From Sphingomonas hankookensis (GTDB lineage Bacteria > Pseudomonadota > Alphaproteobacteria > Sphingomonadales > Sphingomonadaceae), in contig NZ_JAKREV010000002.1 of the NCBI RefSeq assembly GCF_022664465.1, positions 62,001 to 126,000 on the forward strand: 64,000 nt of DNA. Direction: 5' to 3'. The first letter of the stretch is position 1, and the number at the start of each line of letters is the position of its first letter. The position numbers were made by a program, and so were the translations under genes. Under the pieces are notes generated by a model. That model did no database searches and was not told the DNA's origin. It saw nothing but the letters and a program-made list of their open reading frames with translations. Below are positions 46,702 to 56,513 of this stretch, piece after piece.

Positions 46702-49700
46702 TCAGAAGCGCACCTTCACCGATCCGCGATACGACTGGTTGCGGATGTCGCGTTCGATCGTCGTGTCAGCTGCGACCGAGAATTCGACCTTCTCGCTGCC
46801 GAACGCGAAGCCGCCACCGACCTCGCCCCAGTCGCGATCGCGGCTGGGCAGTGCGAAGGCGACGCTCGGCCCCACGCCATTCGCGAAGTTGGCGGTGAAG
46901 AAGGCCGCCCGATCCTCGAACTCACGGACATAATAGGCCGAGGCGAACGGGCGGAAGCCGCCGAACGCTCCGTCGAGCACCGCACCGGCGCGACCCTGCA
47001 GGCTGGTGAAGTTGTCGGCGTCGTAGCGCAGCGCCGGACCGCCACCGGTTTCGACGGTCGGCGTGAAGCCGATCTGGCTGGCGCGGACCGCGACGCGCGG
47101 ACCGATATGCAGCTGATCGGTGCCGAACAGATAGCCCGCGCCAACCTCTGCCGACAGCGCCAGCGCATTGTCGCGGGCGCGCAGCGTGAACGGGGTGGTG
47201 CCCAGCGTCACGTTGCGGGTCGTACGCGCCTGATAGACGCCCGCGCCGAACTGCGCGTCGATCGTGGCGCCCATCGCCGCCTGCGCCTTGCCGTACAGCG
47301 TGCCCTGGATCAGCTCGCCCTTGGCAGTCTGACCAAAGCGCTGCTGGCCGTCGACGTCGCTGTACGACAGGCCGAAGCCCAGCACCGCGCTGTCCGACAG
47401 CGCCTTTTCGATGCCGCCGGCGATGTAGAAGCCGTCGAACTCGTCGCGACCACCCATCGGCATCGCGCCCGGCATCGACGGCGCGCTGCCACGGATATAG
47501 CCGCCCGCAAGGAACGCGCTGGCATCGTCGGGCAACACGCCTTCGCGGATCGAGGTGACTGCGCCATCGGCCTGTGGTGCGACACCCATCGACGGCGCCA
47601 TGACGGCGCCCATCACGACGTCGTTCGGACTGCCCAAGATCGCCAGCGTGCCACCGAGCGGCTGCGCCGGATCGATCGCAGCGAGGCGTTCGCGGTAGAA
47701 GCGGGCGACATTGTCCATCGCCACCGTACCGATCGCACGCTTCGTCGTTTCGCTGCGCGGTGCCAGCCCTTCCAGCGATCCCTGAATCCCGGCCTGCGTC
47801 TGCAGGTCGAGGATGCCATAGGCTTCCGACACGGCGGAATAGTTGCCGCGGTTTTGGTCGAGCAGCTGGGCATAGGCACGCTGAACCGGCGTATTGGCCA
47901 CGACATTGGCATAGCTGCCAGCCTCGATCCGGGCCGTCACGCTGTTCGCCGAATAGCTCAACACCGGGCGCAGGATGGCGCTGAGCGCCCCCGGCGCCGC
48001 GAAGCGGCCGCGGATTTCGCCGGCGGCGGTTAGGATTGTGTAGCTGTCGTTGAAGCGGATGGTGCTGCCCGCCACCGGGTTGAACAGAACGGAGCCACCA
48101 ATGCTGGCCAAACCATCGGTGGTTCCGTTACGGACGACCGCGATCCGATCGGACACGCCGCCGGTGCCGATATCGATCGCCAGTTGCGTACCCGATGCGA
48201 GGATCAGGTTGCCGCCGATGGTCAGCGTGCCGACGGTGCCGATCGTGCCCGGCGCGATCGTGCCGCTGACGCTGGTCAGGAAGCGCGAATCGACCCGGCC
48301 CGACCCGCTCAGCAGCCCGCCCAGCAGGAAGTAGTCGCCGCCTGCGCGTACGCGCCCGTCGACGATCGTCTGGCCGGTCAGCTGGTTGATTTCGATCAGG
48401 CTGGTCAGCGACCCCGCGCTGGTGACGTTCAGCCGCGCCGCGCTGTTGGCGATCGACAGGCGGTCGATGGTCGCGGTGGTGTCGAGCGTGGTCGTGCCCG
48501 CCGCGCCCAGCGTCACGTCGAAATAGCGCCCGACGATGCCTGATGCCTTCACCGGATCGGTGTTGTTGGGCACGAAGTTGCTCGCGCCCGGCAGCCCGTT
48601 GGCGAGCGTCGCCGCCGCGCGTGCGACCGCGGCGGGACCGGTGTCGACCGGATCGCGCGCCACAGCGACGCCATTCTCGAAATAGATGCCGGTCGCAAGG
48701 TCCTTGCAGATCGAGCTGCTCGCGGTTTCGAAGCACAGCTGCCCGAAATCGCCGCCCGATCCGGCCTCACCCTGGCCCGCGGTGGTCGGCACGCCGTTCA
48801 CCAGCTTGCCGTTCTGGATGACCTGATAGCTGGGGTCGAGTTCGGTCTGCCAATGTGTCGCGTCGCTCCACTTCGCATCGCCCGCCTTCGCGCTGACATA
48901 GCGATAGGGGTTCGAGGCGACGATATAATCCCAATAGAGATAGAGCGGCTGATAGAAGGACGTCGTGCCATAGGACGACGACGGCTGCGCATTGTAATAG
49001 CGGGTCCCGCCCGACAGGACGCCGAGGACCACCGGCTTGCTGTAGGTCTTGTCGAGAATCAGCGGACCGCCCGAATCGCCGCCGGCGGTGATGCCTTCGT
49101 TGGGGAGCGCATTGTCCTTGAACAGGTTGAAGTCGAACCGGCTGGCCGACGACGTGCCCCGGCGGGGATCGTCGAGGTCAGTCATGTACAGGTTCTGGTT
49201 CAGCGTCCGGTCGGTGTCGCCATAGAGGAACATGTCGACATCGCTGAGCGAGGTCAGCGCGCCGAGATAATTCTCGGCGACGCGACGACGATAATCGATA
49301 CCGCCGGTATCGCCGTTCAGCCCGGTACCGTTGCGACCATAGCCGGTAATGACGACGTGATAGCCGGTGCCGCTGGCGTTGTTGATCGACGACGGGGCCG
49401 GCAGTGCCGAGAACAGCAGGGCCCAGGCGGGGATGCCGACCGCCGGGGTGTCCAGCGTCGCGATGGCGACGTCGGCCTGCAGGAAGCCGCGGTTCTCAGG
49501 CTTCAGTGAATCGGTCAGGTACGACACCTGATTGACGTTGAACATGGCATTGGCTGGGGTCGACCGGAAGGCGGTGACGCCGGTCGTCGCATTGCCGAAC
49601 AGCCAGTCGCGAACGCCCTGCAGATTGTCGGCCTTGAAACCGAACGCCGTCTGCGTGTTGCCGGTTTCGGTGCCATAGGCGCTGGCCGGGCTGGTGTTCA

Positions 49701-50088
49701 TGCAGTGCGCGGCCGTGATGACCATGCGCGGGTTGACCAGCGTGCCGGTGCACAGGCTCAGGCTACCGCCGCCACGGTTGATGAACATCTGGCCAACGCC
49801 GGTGATGTCGTTCGGGTCGCGAGCGGTCGTCGCGGTGCCGGGCGGGTTGATGACGACCTGCGGCTCATGGACCGACGAACCGCCGGGCATCACGCCGCCG
49901 GAGGCGATGCCGACCGGCGCGACGCTGAGGGGGGCGGCGCTGATCGGAGCGACCGAGACGGGCCCTGCGTGCGGTGCGTCGATCGATTCCACCGGGCGAT
50001 CCTGCGCCTGCGCAGCGAACGGCATCACCGATGTCAGCAACGCACAACGCACCAGTCGGCGGAATCCCCGCGAGCGGCCATTCAACAT
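46702..50088 (-). CDS. Autotransporter with trypsin-like serine protease domain
   Basis: 1128-residue protein secreted through its own barrel. The signal peptide ends AAQAQ. A Pro/Ala/Val-rich segment (about 30-75) leads to an S1-type protease with LCTGTLVNPRMVITAAHCM (catalytic His, Cys pair), ADVAIATLD (Asp) and AGGDSGGPL (Ser). A passenger beta-helix follows (about 520-770, with GTIAPGTIGTVGTLTIGGN). The C-terminal ~280 residues are the autotransporter barrel ending VKVRF. The start is the ATG before LNGRSRGFRRLVRCALL, with GGGGGA upstream; earlier in-frame codons lack it. Substrate unknown. It has its own terminator and stands alone. Confidence 0.93.
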   Translation of the reverse strand: MLNGRSRGFRRLVRCALLTSVMPFAAQAQDRPVESIDAPHAGPVSVAPISAAPLSVAPVGIASGGVMPGGSSVHEPQVVINPPGTATTARDPNDITGVGQMFINRGGGSLSLCTGTLVNPRMVITAAHCMNTSPASAYGTETGNTQTAFGFKADNLQGVRDWLFGNATTGVTAFRSTPANAMFNVNQVSYLTDSLKPENRGFLQADVAIATLDTPAVGIPAWALLFSALPAPSSINNASGTGYHVVITGYGRNGTGLNGDTGGIDYRRRVAENYLGALTSLSDVDMFLYGDTDRTLNQNLYMTDLDDPRRGTSSASRFDFNLFKDNALPNEGITAGGDSGGPLILDKTYSKPVVLGVLSGGTRYYNAQPSSSYGTTSFYQPLYLYWDYIVASNPYRYVSAKAGDAKWSDATHWQTELDPSYQVIQNGKLVNGVPTTAGQGEAGSGGDFGQLCFETASSSICKDLATGIYFENGVAVARDPVDTGPAAVARAAATLANGLPGASNFVPNNTDPVKASGIVGRYFDVTLGAAGTTTLDTTATIDRLSIANSAARLNVTSAGSLTSLIEINQLTGQTIVDGRVRAGGDYFLLGGLLSGSGRVDSRFLTSVSGTIAPGTIGTVGTLTIGGNLILASGTQLAIDIGTGGVSDRIAVVRNGTTDGLASIGGSVLFNPVAGSTIRFNDSYTILTAAGEIRGRFAAPGALSAILRPVLSYSANSVTARIEAGSYANVVANTPVQRAYAQLLDQNRGNYSAVSEAYGILDLQTQAGIQGSLEGLAPRSETTKRAIGTVAMDNVARFYRERLAAIDPAQPLGGTLAILGSPNDVVMGAVMAPSMGVAPQADGAVTSIREGVLPDDASAFLAGGYIRGSAPSMPGAMPMGGRDEFDGFYIAGGIEKALSDSAVLGFGLSYSDVDGQQRFGQTAKGELIQGTLYGKAQAAMGATIDAQFGAGVYQARTTRNVTLGTTPFTLRARDNALALSAEVGAGYLFGTDQLHIGPRVAVRASQIGFTPTVETGGGPALRYDADNFTSLQGRAGAVLDGAFGGFRPFASAYYVREFEDRAAFFTANFANGVGPSVAFALPSRDRDWGEVGGGFAFGSEKVEFSVAADTTIERDIRNQSYRGSVKVRF

Positions 50089-50347
50089 GTAATCCCCCTG
50101 TCCCAAAATCCGGCCGTGAACGCCGCGATTACCGTATCCTATGTCGAAGCCGACCCGTGTCAATCGACCCGCGAGGTATCGATCCTCAATAAGACCCGAA
50201 AGGCGGGGCTGTGGTAATCCCGCATCACCGCCCCGCCCCAAGTGACCAAAAGTTCATCCGGCGCTCACCGCCCTGCCCGGCCGTTTTGCCTAAGCGCCGA
50301 ATGCAGGGTCGCGTCGTGCGGCCGTTTCAGCCGAAGGTCGCCACCCC

Positions 50348-53300
50348 GTGAGCAAGCCCATCTTCTTCGATCCCACCGGCCGTCGCGGCGTCTGGGCACG
50401 CCGGGGGGTCGCGTTGCTGATCGTCGCCGTCGTGCTGGCGGCGATCGCCTTCGCGACGACGCTGGTGCTGACCCCGCGCACGCTCGGGATGCCGCTGCCG
50501 TTCGCCCGGCGCCATGGCGAGACGTTCGCGCCGCGCGGCGACGGGCTGGCGAAGCACGGCCGCTGGTTACCGCGCACCACCGCGCCGTCGCCCGGATCGC
50601 CGCTGACGATCGGTTTCTACGTCCCCGATACCGCCGGTGGCCTGTCGGCATTGCAGCGGCACATGGGCGCGCTCGACTGGGTCGTGCCGGCCTATGTCAC
50701 GGTCGTCGGCCAGCAGATGCACACCGTCGACGACCCACGCCTCAACCAGTTGCTGGCGGGGACGCGACATGCGCCGAAGTTGTTGCCGATGGTGCAGAAC
50801 TTGACCGATCAGGACTGGGACGGTGCAGGCGCCGCACGAATGCTGGCCGATCCGCAAGCGCGCGCTGCGGTCGTGGCGCAGCTGGCAGGCTATGTGCAGG
50901 CGCACCATGCCGGCGGGCTCGTGATGGATTACGAAAGCCTGCCGACCGCCGCCGCCGCGCGCTATCCGGCGTTTCTGGCGCAGCTGCACGCGGCGCTGCC
51001 CAAGGGCGCGGTGCTGGCGGTGACCGCGCCGGCGGGCGATCCCGACTGGCGGCTGTCCGACGTCGCCCGCGCGACTGATCGGGTGATCCTGATGGCCTAT
51101 GACGAGCATTGGGAAAGCGGTTCGCCCGGCCCGATCGCGTCGCAGCCGTGGTTCGTCCGCCAGGTCGAGCAGGCGATGCAGCAGGTCGGCCGTGACAAGC
51201 TGGTCGTGGCGCTGGGCAGCTATGCCTATGACTGGCACGACGGGGGCGCCGACGCGCTGTCGGTCGAGGAGGCGTGGCTGGCCGCGCATGACTCGGCGGC
51301 GCAAATCGGGTTCGACCGGGCCAGCGGCAATGCCGGCTTCACCTATGACGACGAACGCGGCAGCCGGCATCACGTGTGGATGCTCGATGCGGCGACCAGC
51401 TGGAACCAGTTGGCCGCGCTCCGCCGCCTCGGCCTCGACGACGTCGCGCTGTGGCGGCTGGGCAGCGAGGATGCCGGCATCTGGAACGACCTGGCCGCGT
51501 TCCGCACCGCCGACCGCGTGCCGCGGATCAACCGGCTGCAAAGCGCGGTCAACGTCGATGTCGAGGGGTCGGGCGAAGTGCTGCGCATCACCAGCCGGCC
51601 GACCGACGGCAAGCGGGCGCTGCAATTCGATACCAATGGCATGATCGCCGACGAACGCTATGACGCGCTTCCCACCCCCTATGTCGTGCAGCGCGCTGGC
51701 GCCGCCGATCCCAAGGCGATCGCGCTGACGTTCGACGACGGTCCCGATGCGACATGGACGCCGCCGATCCTCGACGTACTGGAAAAGGCCAAGGTTCCCG
51801 GCACCTTCTTCGTCGTGGGTGAGAATGCGCTGGAACATCCCGGGCTGTTGCAGCGGATGGTGCGCGACGGGGACGAGATCGGCAACCACAGCTATACCCA
51901 CCCCAACCTCGCCACCACCGGCGAGCGGACGACCAAGCTGGAGCTGAACGCGACGCAGCGGTTGATCGAGGCGTATACCGGGCGGTCGACCACGCTGTTC
52001 CGCGCCCCCTATTTCGGGGATGCCGAACCGACGACGATGGACGAAATCGCACCCGCGCTGCTGGCGCAGGATCTGGGCTACACCGTCGTCGGGCTGCACG
52101 TCGATCCCAACGACTGGCAACGGCCCGGCACCGACGCGATCGTGAACCAGATCGTCCAGCAGATCGAGGATGTTAGCGCCGATAGTTCACGCAATATCGT
52201 CTTGCTGCACGACGGTGGCGGCAACCGCCAGCAGACGGTCGAGGCGCTGCCGCGCGTGATCGCGATCCTGCGCGCCAAGGGCTATCACTTCGTCACCGCA
52301 TCGCAGCTGGTCGGCGTGCCGCGCGCGGTCGCCATGCCGGCGGTGACCGGCCGCGATCTGGTCGCGGTGCGCACCGATGTCGCGATCTTCATCGTCCTCG
52401 CGATCATTTCGGTCGGGCTTGCGTGGCTGTTCTACCTCGCGATCGGCCTCGGCATGGCGCGCGCGGTGCTGCTGGCGGCGCTGGCATGGTTCCAGTCGCG
52501 CCGCGAACGGCCGACGCCGCCGGACGACCACCCCAGCGTTTCGGTCATCATCCCGGCGTATAACGAGGAACGGGTGATCGCCGATTCGGTCGCGCGGGTG
52601 CTGGCGAGCGACTATCCGGGGTTGCAGGTGATCGTGGCCGACGACGGATCGAAGGATGCGACCAGCGCGGTCGTGCACGAACGCTTCGCCGACGACCCGC
52701 GCGTCACGCTGCTGACGCTGGCCAATGGCGGCAAGGCGGCGGCGCTCAACCGCGCACTGTTGCAGGCGGACGGCGAGGTCATCATCGCGCTCGACGCCGA
52801 TACCCAGTTCGAACCGACGACGATCGCGCGGCTGGCGCGGTGGTTCGCCGATCCGGCGCTGGGCGCGGTGGCGGGCGATGCACGGGTCGGCAACCGGGTG
52901 AACCTCGTCACGCGGTGGCAGGCGGTCGAATATATCACCGCGCAGAACCTCGAACGCCGCGCACTCGCCGGGTTCGACGCGATGACGGTGGTGCCGGGCG
53001 CAGTCGGGGCGTGGCGGCGCGCGGCATTGGACGCCGTCGGCGGCTATCCCGAAGATACGCTGGCCGAGGATCAGGATTTGACCATCGCCATCCAGCGCGC
53101 CGGATGGCGCGTCACCTACGACCCGAACGCGGTCGCATGGACCGAAGCGCCGGAGAGTTTCAAGGCACTCGCCAAGCAGCGCTATCGCTGGGCGTTCGGG
53201 ACGCTGCAATGCCTGTGGAAGCATCGCCGCGTGCTGCGCACCGGCAAGCCTGCCGGTCTGGCGCGGATCGGACTGCCGCAGGCGTGGCTGTTCCAGATCT

Positions 53301-53644
53301 TCTTCGCGGCGATCTCTCCGCTGATCGACCTCGCGCTGTTGCTGTCGATCGTCGGGACGGCGGTGCGGGTGACGCAGCATGGCTGGGCGCAGACCAGCGG
53401 CGATGTCGGGCAGATGGGGCTATACTGGCTGTGCTTCACCGCCATCGACGTGGCGTGCGGCTGGGTCGCGTACCGGCTCGATGGGAACAAGGCGCCCTAT
53501 CCGGCGCATCTGCTGGTGGCGCAGCGGCTGGTCTACCGTCAGATCATGTATTGGGTGGTGCTGCGTGCGATCGCGTCGGCGATCGGCGGGTTCGTCGTCG
53601 GCTGGGGGAAGCTGGAGCGGACCGGGCGGGTGGCGACGACCTGA
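50348..53644 (+). CDS. Three-domain fusion: GH18-like hydrolase, polysaccharide deacetylase, GT2 glycosyltransferase
   Basis: 1098-residue membrane protein starting with GTG. An N-terminal anchor (about 20-41) is followed by a GH18-like domain (about 85-375, GGLVMDYESLP as catalytic DxE). A NodB-type polysaccharide deacetylase comes next (LTFDDGPD near 460 and HSYTHPN near 514 as metal ligands, then FRAPYFGD). A membrane helix pair (about 678-715) leads into a GT2 domain (VSVIIPAYNEE near 731, DDGSKD, ALDADTQF, QRYRW near 944) and C-terminal helices. It looks like a polysaccharide synthase combined with its own trimming enzymes, as in poly-N-acetylglucosamine-type systems. Product unknown. 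Confidence 0.92.
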   Translation: MSKPIFFDPTGRRGVWARRGVALLIVAVVLAAIAFATTLVLTPRTLGMPLPFARRHGETFAPRGDGLAKHGRWLPRTTAPSPGSPLTIGFYVPDTAGGLSALQRHMGALDWVVPAYVTVVGQQMHTVDDPRLNQLLAGTRHAPKLLPMVQNLTDQDWDGAGAARMLADPQARAAVVAQLAGYVQAHHAGGLVMDYESLPTAAAARYPAFLAQLHAALPKGAVLAVTAPAGDPDWRLSDVARATDRVILMAYDEHWESGSPGPIASQPWFVRQVEQAMQQVGRDKLVVALGSYAYDWHDGGADALSVEEAWLAAHDSAAQIGFDRASGNAGFTYDDERGSRHHVWMLDAATSWNQLAALRRLGLDDVALWRLGSEDAGIWNDLAAFRTADRVPRINRLQSAVNVDVEGSGEVLRITSRPTDGKRALQFDTNGMIADERYDALPTPYVVQRAGAADPKAIALTFDDGPDATWTPPILDVLEKAKVPGTFFVVGENALEHPGLLQRMVRDGDEIGNHSYTHPNLATTGERTTKLELNATQRLIEAYTGRSTTLFRAPYFGDAEPTTMDEIAPALLAQDLGYTVVGLHVDPNDWQRPGTDAIVNQIVQQIEDVSADSSRNIVLLHDGGGNRQQTVEALPRVIAILRAKGYHFVTASQLVGVPRAVAMPAVTGRDLVAVRTDVAIFIVLAIISVGLAWLFYLAIGLGMARAVLLAALAWFQSRRERPTPPDDHPSVSVIIPAYNEERVIADSVARVLASDYPGLQVIVADDGSKDATSAVVHERFADDPRVTLLTLANGGKAAALNRALLQADGEVIIALDADTQFEPTTIARLARWFADPALGAVAGDARVGNRVNLVTRWQAVEYITAQNLERRALAGFDAMTVVPGAVGAWRRAALDAVGGYPEDTLAEDQDLTIAIQRAGWRVTYDPNAVAWTEAPESFKALAKQRYRWAFGTLQCLWKHRRVLRTGKPAGLARIGLPQAWLFQIFFAAISPLIDLALLLSIVGTAVRVTQHGWAQTSGDVGQMGLYWLCFTAIDVACGWVAYRLDGNKAPYPAHLLVAQRLVYRQIMYWVVLRAIASAIGGFVVGWGKLERTGRVATT

Positions 53645-53673
53645 CCGGCGGCGAGGCGGTCGAGCGGCCGCCC

Positions 53674-54015
53674 CTACCCTTCCGCAGCCAGGCGATCCAG
53701 CCACGCCTGCGCCTGACGCGGTTCGCCGACCGCCTGCGGCCCGACCGGCCCGCGCGAGCGCAGGAACTCCTGCCGCAGGTCGAACGGCGGCAGGCCGAGC
53801 TGATCGCGGGCGGCATCGATCGCGTCGGCGATCTCCTCCAGATGATCGATCACCGGCGCGATCGCGGCGCGGGTCTTGCGGTCCGCCTGATGATCGAACA
53901 GCCCCCATTTGCCGGCAGCGGTACGCCGCAGCGCCTCGATCAGCGCGGTCCGATATTCGCTTTCCTGCTCCAGTCGAAGGTCGTCGAGCCGGGCGAGACG
54001 ATCTGCCTTTGCCAT
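53674..54015 (-). CDS. Conserved small protein of unknown function
   Basis: 113 residues, mostly helical and charged (MAKADRLARLDDLRLEQESEYRTALIEALRRTAAGKWGLFDHQ region), without signal peptide or membrane segment. No domain is recognised. The GKWGLFDH segment in the middle is probably a conserved core. It converges on the glycosyltransferase fusion gene and lies 41 bases beyond the histidine kinase stop on the same strand, so it may be read from the same transcript. Confidence 0.65.
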   Translation of the reverse strand: MAKADRLARLDDLRLEQESEYRTALIEALRRTAAGKWGLFDHQADRKTRAAIAPVIDHLEEIADAIDAARDQLGLPPFDLRQEFLRSRGPVGPQAVGEPRQAQAWLDRLAAEG

Positions 54016-54056
54016 GTGCCCCTGTACGGCAGCGCGGGGCCAGCGCCAAGGCGGCG

Positions 54057-55400
54057 CTACCGCGCGATCGTCATCCGCGCGATCAGGCCGGGTGCGTTGT
54101 CGTCCAGCTCCAGCGTCCCACCATGGAGATGCGCGACCGCCGCGACCAGCGACAGGCCCAGCCCCGCGCCGCTCTGCGTCCGCGCGGCGTCGAGCCGGCC
54201 GAAGCGTTGCAGCGCGTCGGCCCGGCGATCGGCCGGGATGCCGGGGCCGTCGTCGCTGACGCCGATCGCGACCTGACTACCGTCTTTAAGCGACACACGG
54301 ACCGTTCCCTTCCCGTATTTCAACGCGTTATCGATCAGATTTGCCACCGCCTGTCCGATCATCTCCCGGTGCGCCGGGACGGTTACCGGGGTCGGTGCAT
54401 CGACGACGATCGTCAGTCCGCGATCCTCGGCCAGCGGTTCGAACAGTTCGGCGACGTCGGCGAGCAACGCCGACAGCTCGACCTCGACGAACGCCTCGCG
54501 CCCGATGCCCGCCTCGGCACGGGTGATGCGCAGCGCCATGTCGAGCATCGCCAACAGGCGATCGCCCTCGTCCATCGCCCGCAGCACGGCGACGCGCCCT
54601 TCCTCGCTGTCCGCCGCGGCCAACGCCCGCTCCAGCGTCGCTCGCAACCGGGTGAGCGGCGAGCGCAGGTCGTGCGCAAGACCATCTGTCGCCAGCTTCA
54701 ATTCGCCGACTAGCATCGCGATCCGGTCGAGCATCGCGTTGACCGATTGCCCGAGCTTCTCGAACGCATCGCTACCACCGTCGAGCGCGACGCGCCGGTC
54801 GAGGTCGCCCGCAGTCACCGCCGCCACCGTCTGCGCGGTGCGTCCCAGCCGTTCGGCGATCATCCGCGCGGCGACCCAGCCCGCCAGCCCAGCCAGCAGC
54901 AGCGCGACGACCATCGCCGCGACCATCGCCCCCTCCATCGCGCCGACGAACGCCAGCTCGCCCTCGATGACATGGCCGGTCAGAAGCCGCGTGCCGTCGG
55001 GCAAGGTCGTGCCGATCACGCGCATCGCTTCGGGCACATCGCGACGCACGCGAAAGATTTCGATCGTCGTCGGCGGGCCGGCAACGACATTGGGCGGCCA
55101 CGCCGCGACGTTGCCCGCCAGCACGGTCCCATCGCGGCGCATCACCAGCGCCACCGATTGCGGGCGGTCGCCATGTTCGGTCCTGAGGTCGGCGGCGCGC
55201 GCCATCGCATCGATGCCGCCCGCCGCCCATGCCTCCAGCAGCGCCGCACGCAGTCGGGCGGCCTGATCGGTGGCGTTGTCGGTCAGCCGCGTCTCGGTGA
55301 TCGTCCGTACCGCCAGCAACGTCGCCGCGGCACCGGTCAACTGCAGCGCAAAGACCAGCGCGGCGAACCGCAACGTCGCCGAACGGTGCCAGCGCTTCAG
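54057..55400 (-). CDS. Membrane sensor histidine kinase
   Basis: 447 residues. Two membrane helices (about 10-30 and 165-187) enclose a periplasmic sensor domain. HAMP follows, then HisKA with the phospho-accepting His in GLAHDLRSPLTRLRA, and HATPase motifs NLIDNALKYGKG, VSDDGPGIP and GAGLGLSLV. No ATG is available at the right place. The best start is CTG at 55400, overlapping the regulator stop (CTGA), 6 bases after GGGGAG and giving the basic LKRWHRS before the first helix; TTG at 55373 is the fallback. Partner of the response regulator upstream. Confidence 0.88.
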   Translation of the reverse strand: MKRWHRSATLRFAALVFALQLTGAAATLLAVRTITETRLTDNATDQAARLRAALLEAWAAGGIDAMARAADLRTEHGDRPQSVALVMRRDGTVLAGNVAAWPPNVVAGPPTTIEIFRVRRDVPEAMRVIGTTLPDGTRLLTGHVIEGELAFVGAMEGAMVAAMVVALLLAGLAGWVAARMIAERLGRTAQTVAAVTAGDLDRRVALDGGSDAFEKLGQSVNAMLDRIAMLVGELKLATDGLAHDLRSPLTRLRATLERALAAADSEEGRVAVLRAMDEGDRLLAMLDMALRITRAEAGIGREAFVEVELSALLADVAELFEPLAEDRGLTIVVDAPTPVTVPAHREMIGQAVANLIDNALKYGKGTVRVSLKDGSQVAIGVSDDGPGIPADRRADALQRFGRLDAARTQSGAGLGLSLVAAVAHLHGGTLELDDNAPGLIARMTIAR

Positions 55401-56080
55401 GATTCGCTCCCCAGCTTGTAGCCCGAACCGCGCACCGTATGCAGCAGCTTGCGATCCTCGCCATCGTCGATCTTGCGGCGCAGGCGGCTGATATGCACGT
55501 CGGTCACGTTGCTGCCGGGATCGAAATGATAATCCCATACGCCTTCGAGCAGCATGGTGCGCGTCACCACCTGTCCGGCGTGACGCAGGAGATACTCGAG
55601 CAGGCGAAATTCGCGCGGTTGCAGGTCGATGGTGCGCGTACCCCGCCGCACCCGCCGCGCCAGCAGGTCCATTTCCAGATCGTCGCACGCCAGCTTCGTT
55701 TCGGCCGCCGGTCCGCCCGCCGCCTGCCGCCGGGTCAGCAAGCGGACGCGGGCGAGCAGTTCGGCGAATACGAACGGCTTGGTCAGGTAATCGTCGGCAC
55801 CCTGCGTCAATCCTGCGACCCGATCGTCGGGCGATCCCATGGCGGACAGGATCAGGACCGGGGTGGTGACACCGGCGGCGCGCATCGCGGCGACCGTGGC
55901 CATGCCGTCCATCTGCGGCATCATCCGGTCCATGACGATACAGTCGTACCCGCCATCGATGGCGTGGAACAGGCCGTCGCGGCCATTGGCGGCACGATCG
56001 ACGACGAACCCTGCCTCGCCCAGCCCCTTGCCGACATAGCCGGCGGTGTCGTCATCGTCCTCGACGATCAGGATCTTCAC
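55397..56080 (-). CDS. OmpR/PhoB-type response regulator
   Basis: 227-residue two-component regulator. The receiver has KILIVEDDDDTAGYVGKGL, phospho-Asp in CIVMDRMMPQMDG and conserved Lys in YLTKPF. The C-terminal winged helix has PREFRLLEYLLRHAGQVVTRTMLLEGVWDYHFD and VTDVHISRLRRKID, as in PhoB-type DNA-binding domains. It starts with GTG preceded by GGAGG at 9 bases. The 29-base overlap with the upstream PDZ gene suggests translational coupling. The stimulus is not known. Confidence 0.94.
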   Translation of the reverse strand: MKILIVEDDDDTAGYVGKGLGEAGFVVDRAANGRDGLFHAIDGGYDCIVMDRMMPQMDGMATVAAMRAAGVTTPVLILSAMGSPDDRVAGLTQGADDYLTKPFVFAELLARVRLLTRRQAAGGPAAETKLACDDLEMDLLARRVRRGTRTIDLQPREFRLLEYLLRHAGQVVTRTMLLEGVWDYHFDPGSNVTDVHISRLRRKIDDGEDRKLLHTVRGSGYKLGSES

Positions 56081-56456
56081 GTTGGCCCACCTCCGTTCGT
56101 CGCAATAACAGCGTCCGGGCGGTCGCGTCACCCCTTGCCGCGACGTGCAGGATCGCGACATCGTCGGCCTCCGCCTCCGTCAGCACGTCGGGAGACAGCG
56201 CACGATGCCCGTCGACCCGGTCGATGACGTCGCCGACCTGCAACCCGGCGGTCGCGGCGGGGCCCCCCGTCTGGAGGCTGGTCACAACCAGTCCCGCCGG
56301 TGCCGCATTCGCCGCCAGCGTTGCGCCGCCGGTCGTGACGTTCCTGTCGCCGATATCCAGCGTGCTCCATCCGGCCACGGCAATCGCGCAGGCGATCAAG
56401 GCGGTTAATGCGAAGCCCCGCACCGGCGATCGATCTGCACTGTCCGTCCGGCCCAT
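56052..56456 (-). CDS. Membrane-anchored PDZ-domain protein
   Basis: 134 residues with one membrane helix near the N-terminus (about 14-32, GFALTALIACAIAVAGWS) and a periplasmic PDZ-type fold (PAGLVVTSLQTGGPAATAGLQVGDVIDRVDGHRALSPDVLTE). The PDZ lacks any protease domain. It precedes the response regulator and overlaps it out of frame by 29 bases. It may present substrate tails to a protease or to the sensor kinase. GGAGG stands 5 bases before the ATG at 56456. Confidence 0.8.
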   Translation of the reverse strand: MGRTDSADRSPVRGFALTALIACAIAVAGWSTLDIGDRNVTTGGATLAANAAPAGLVVTSLQTGGPAATAGLQVGDVIDRVDGHRALSPDVLTEAEADDVAILHVAARGDATARTLLLRRTEVGQREDPDRRGR

Positions 56457-56513
56457 CGCCACCTCCAGCCTGCCATGCTGCCCGACACCGCCCTTCTGGG
56501 CGATGGGCGGAAG

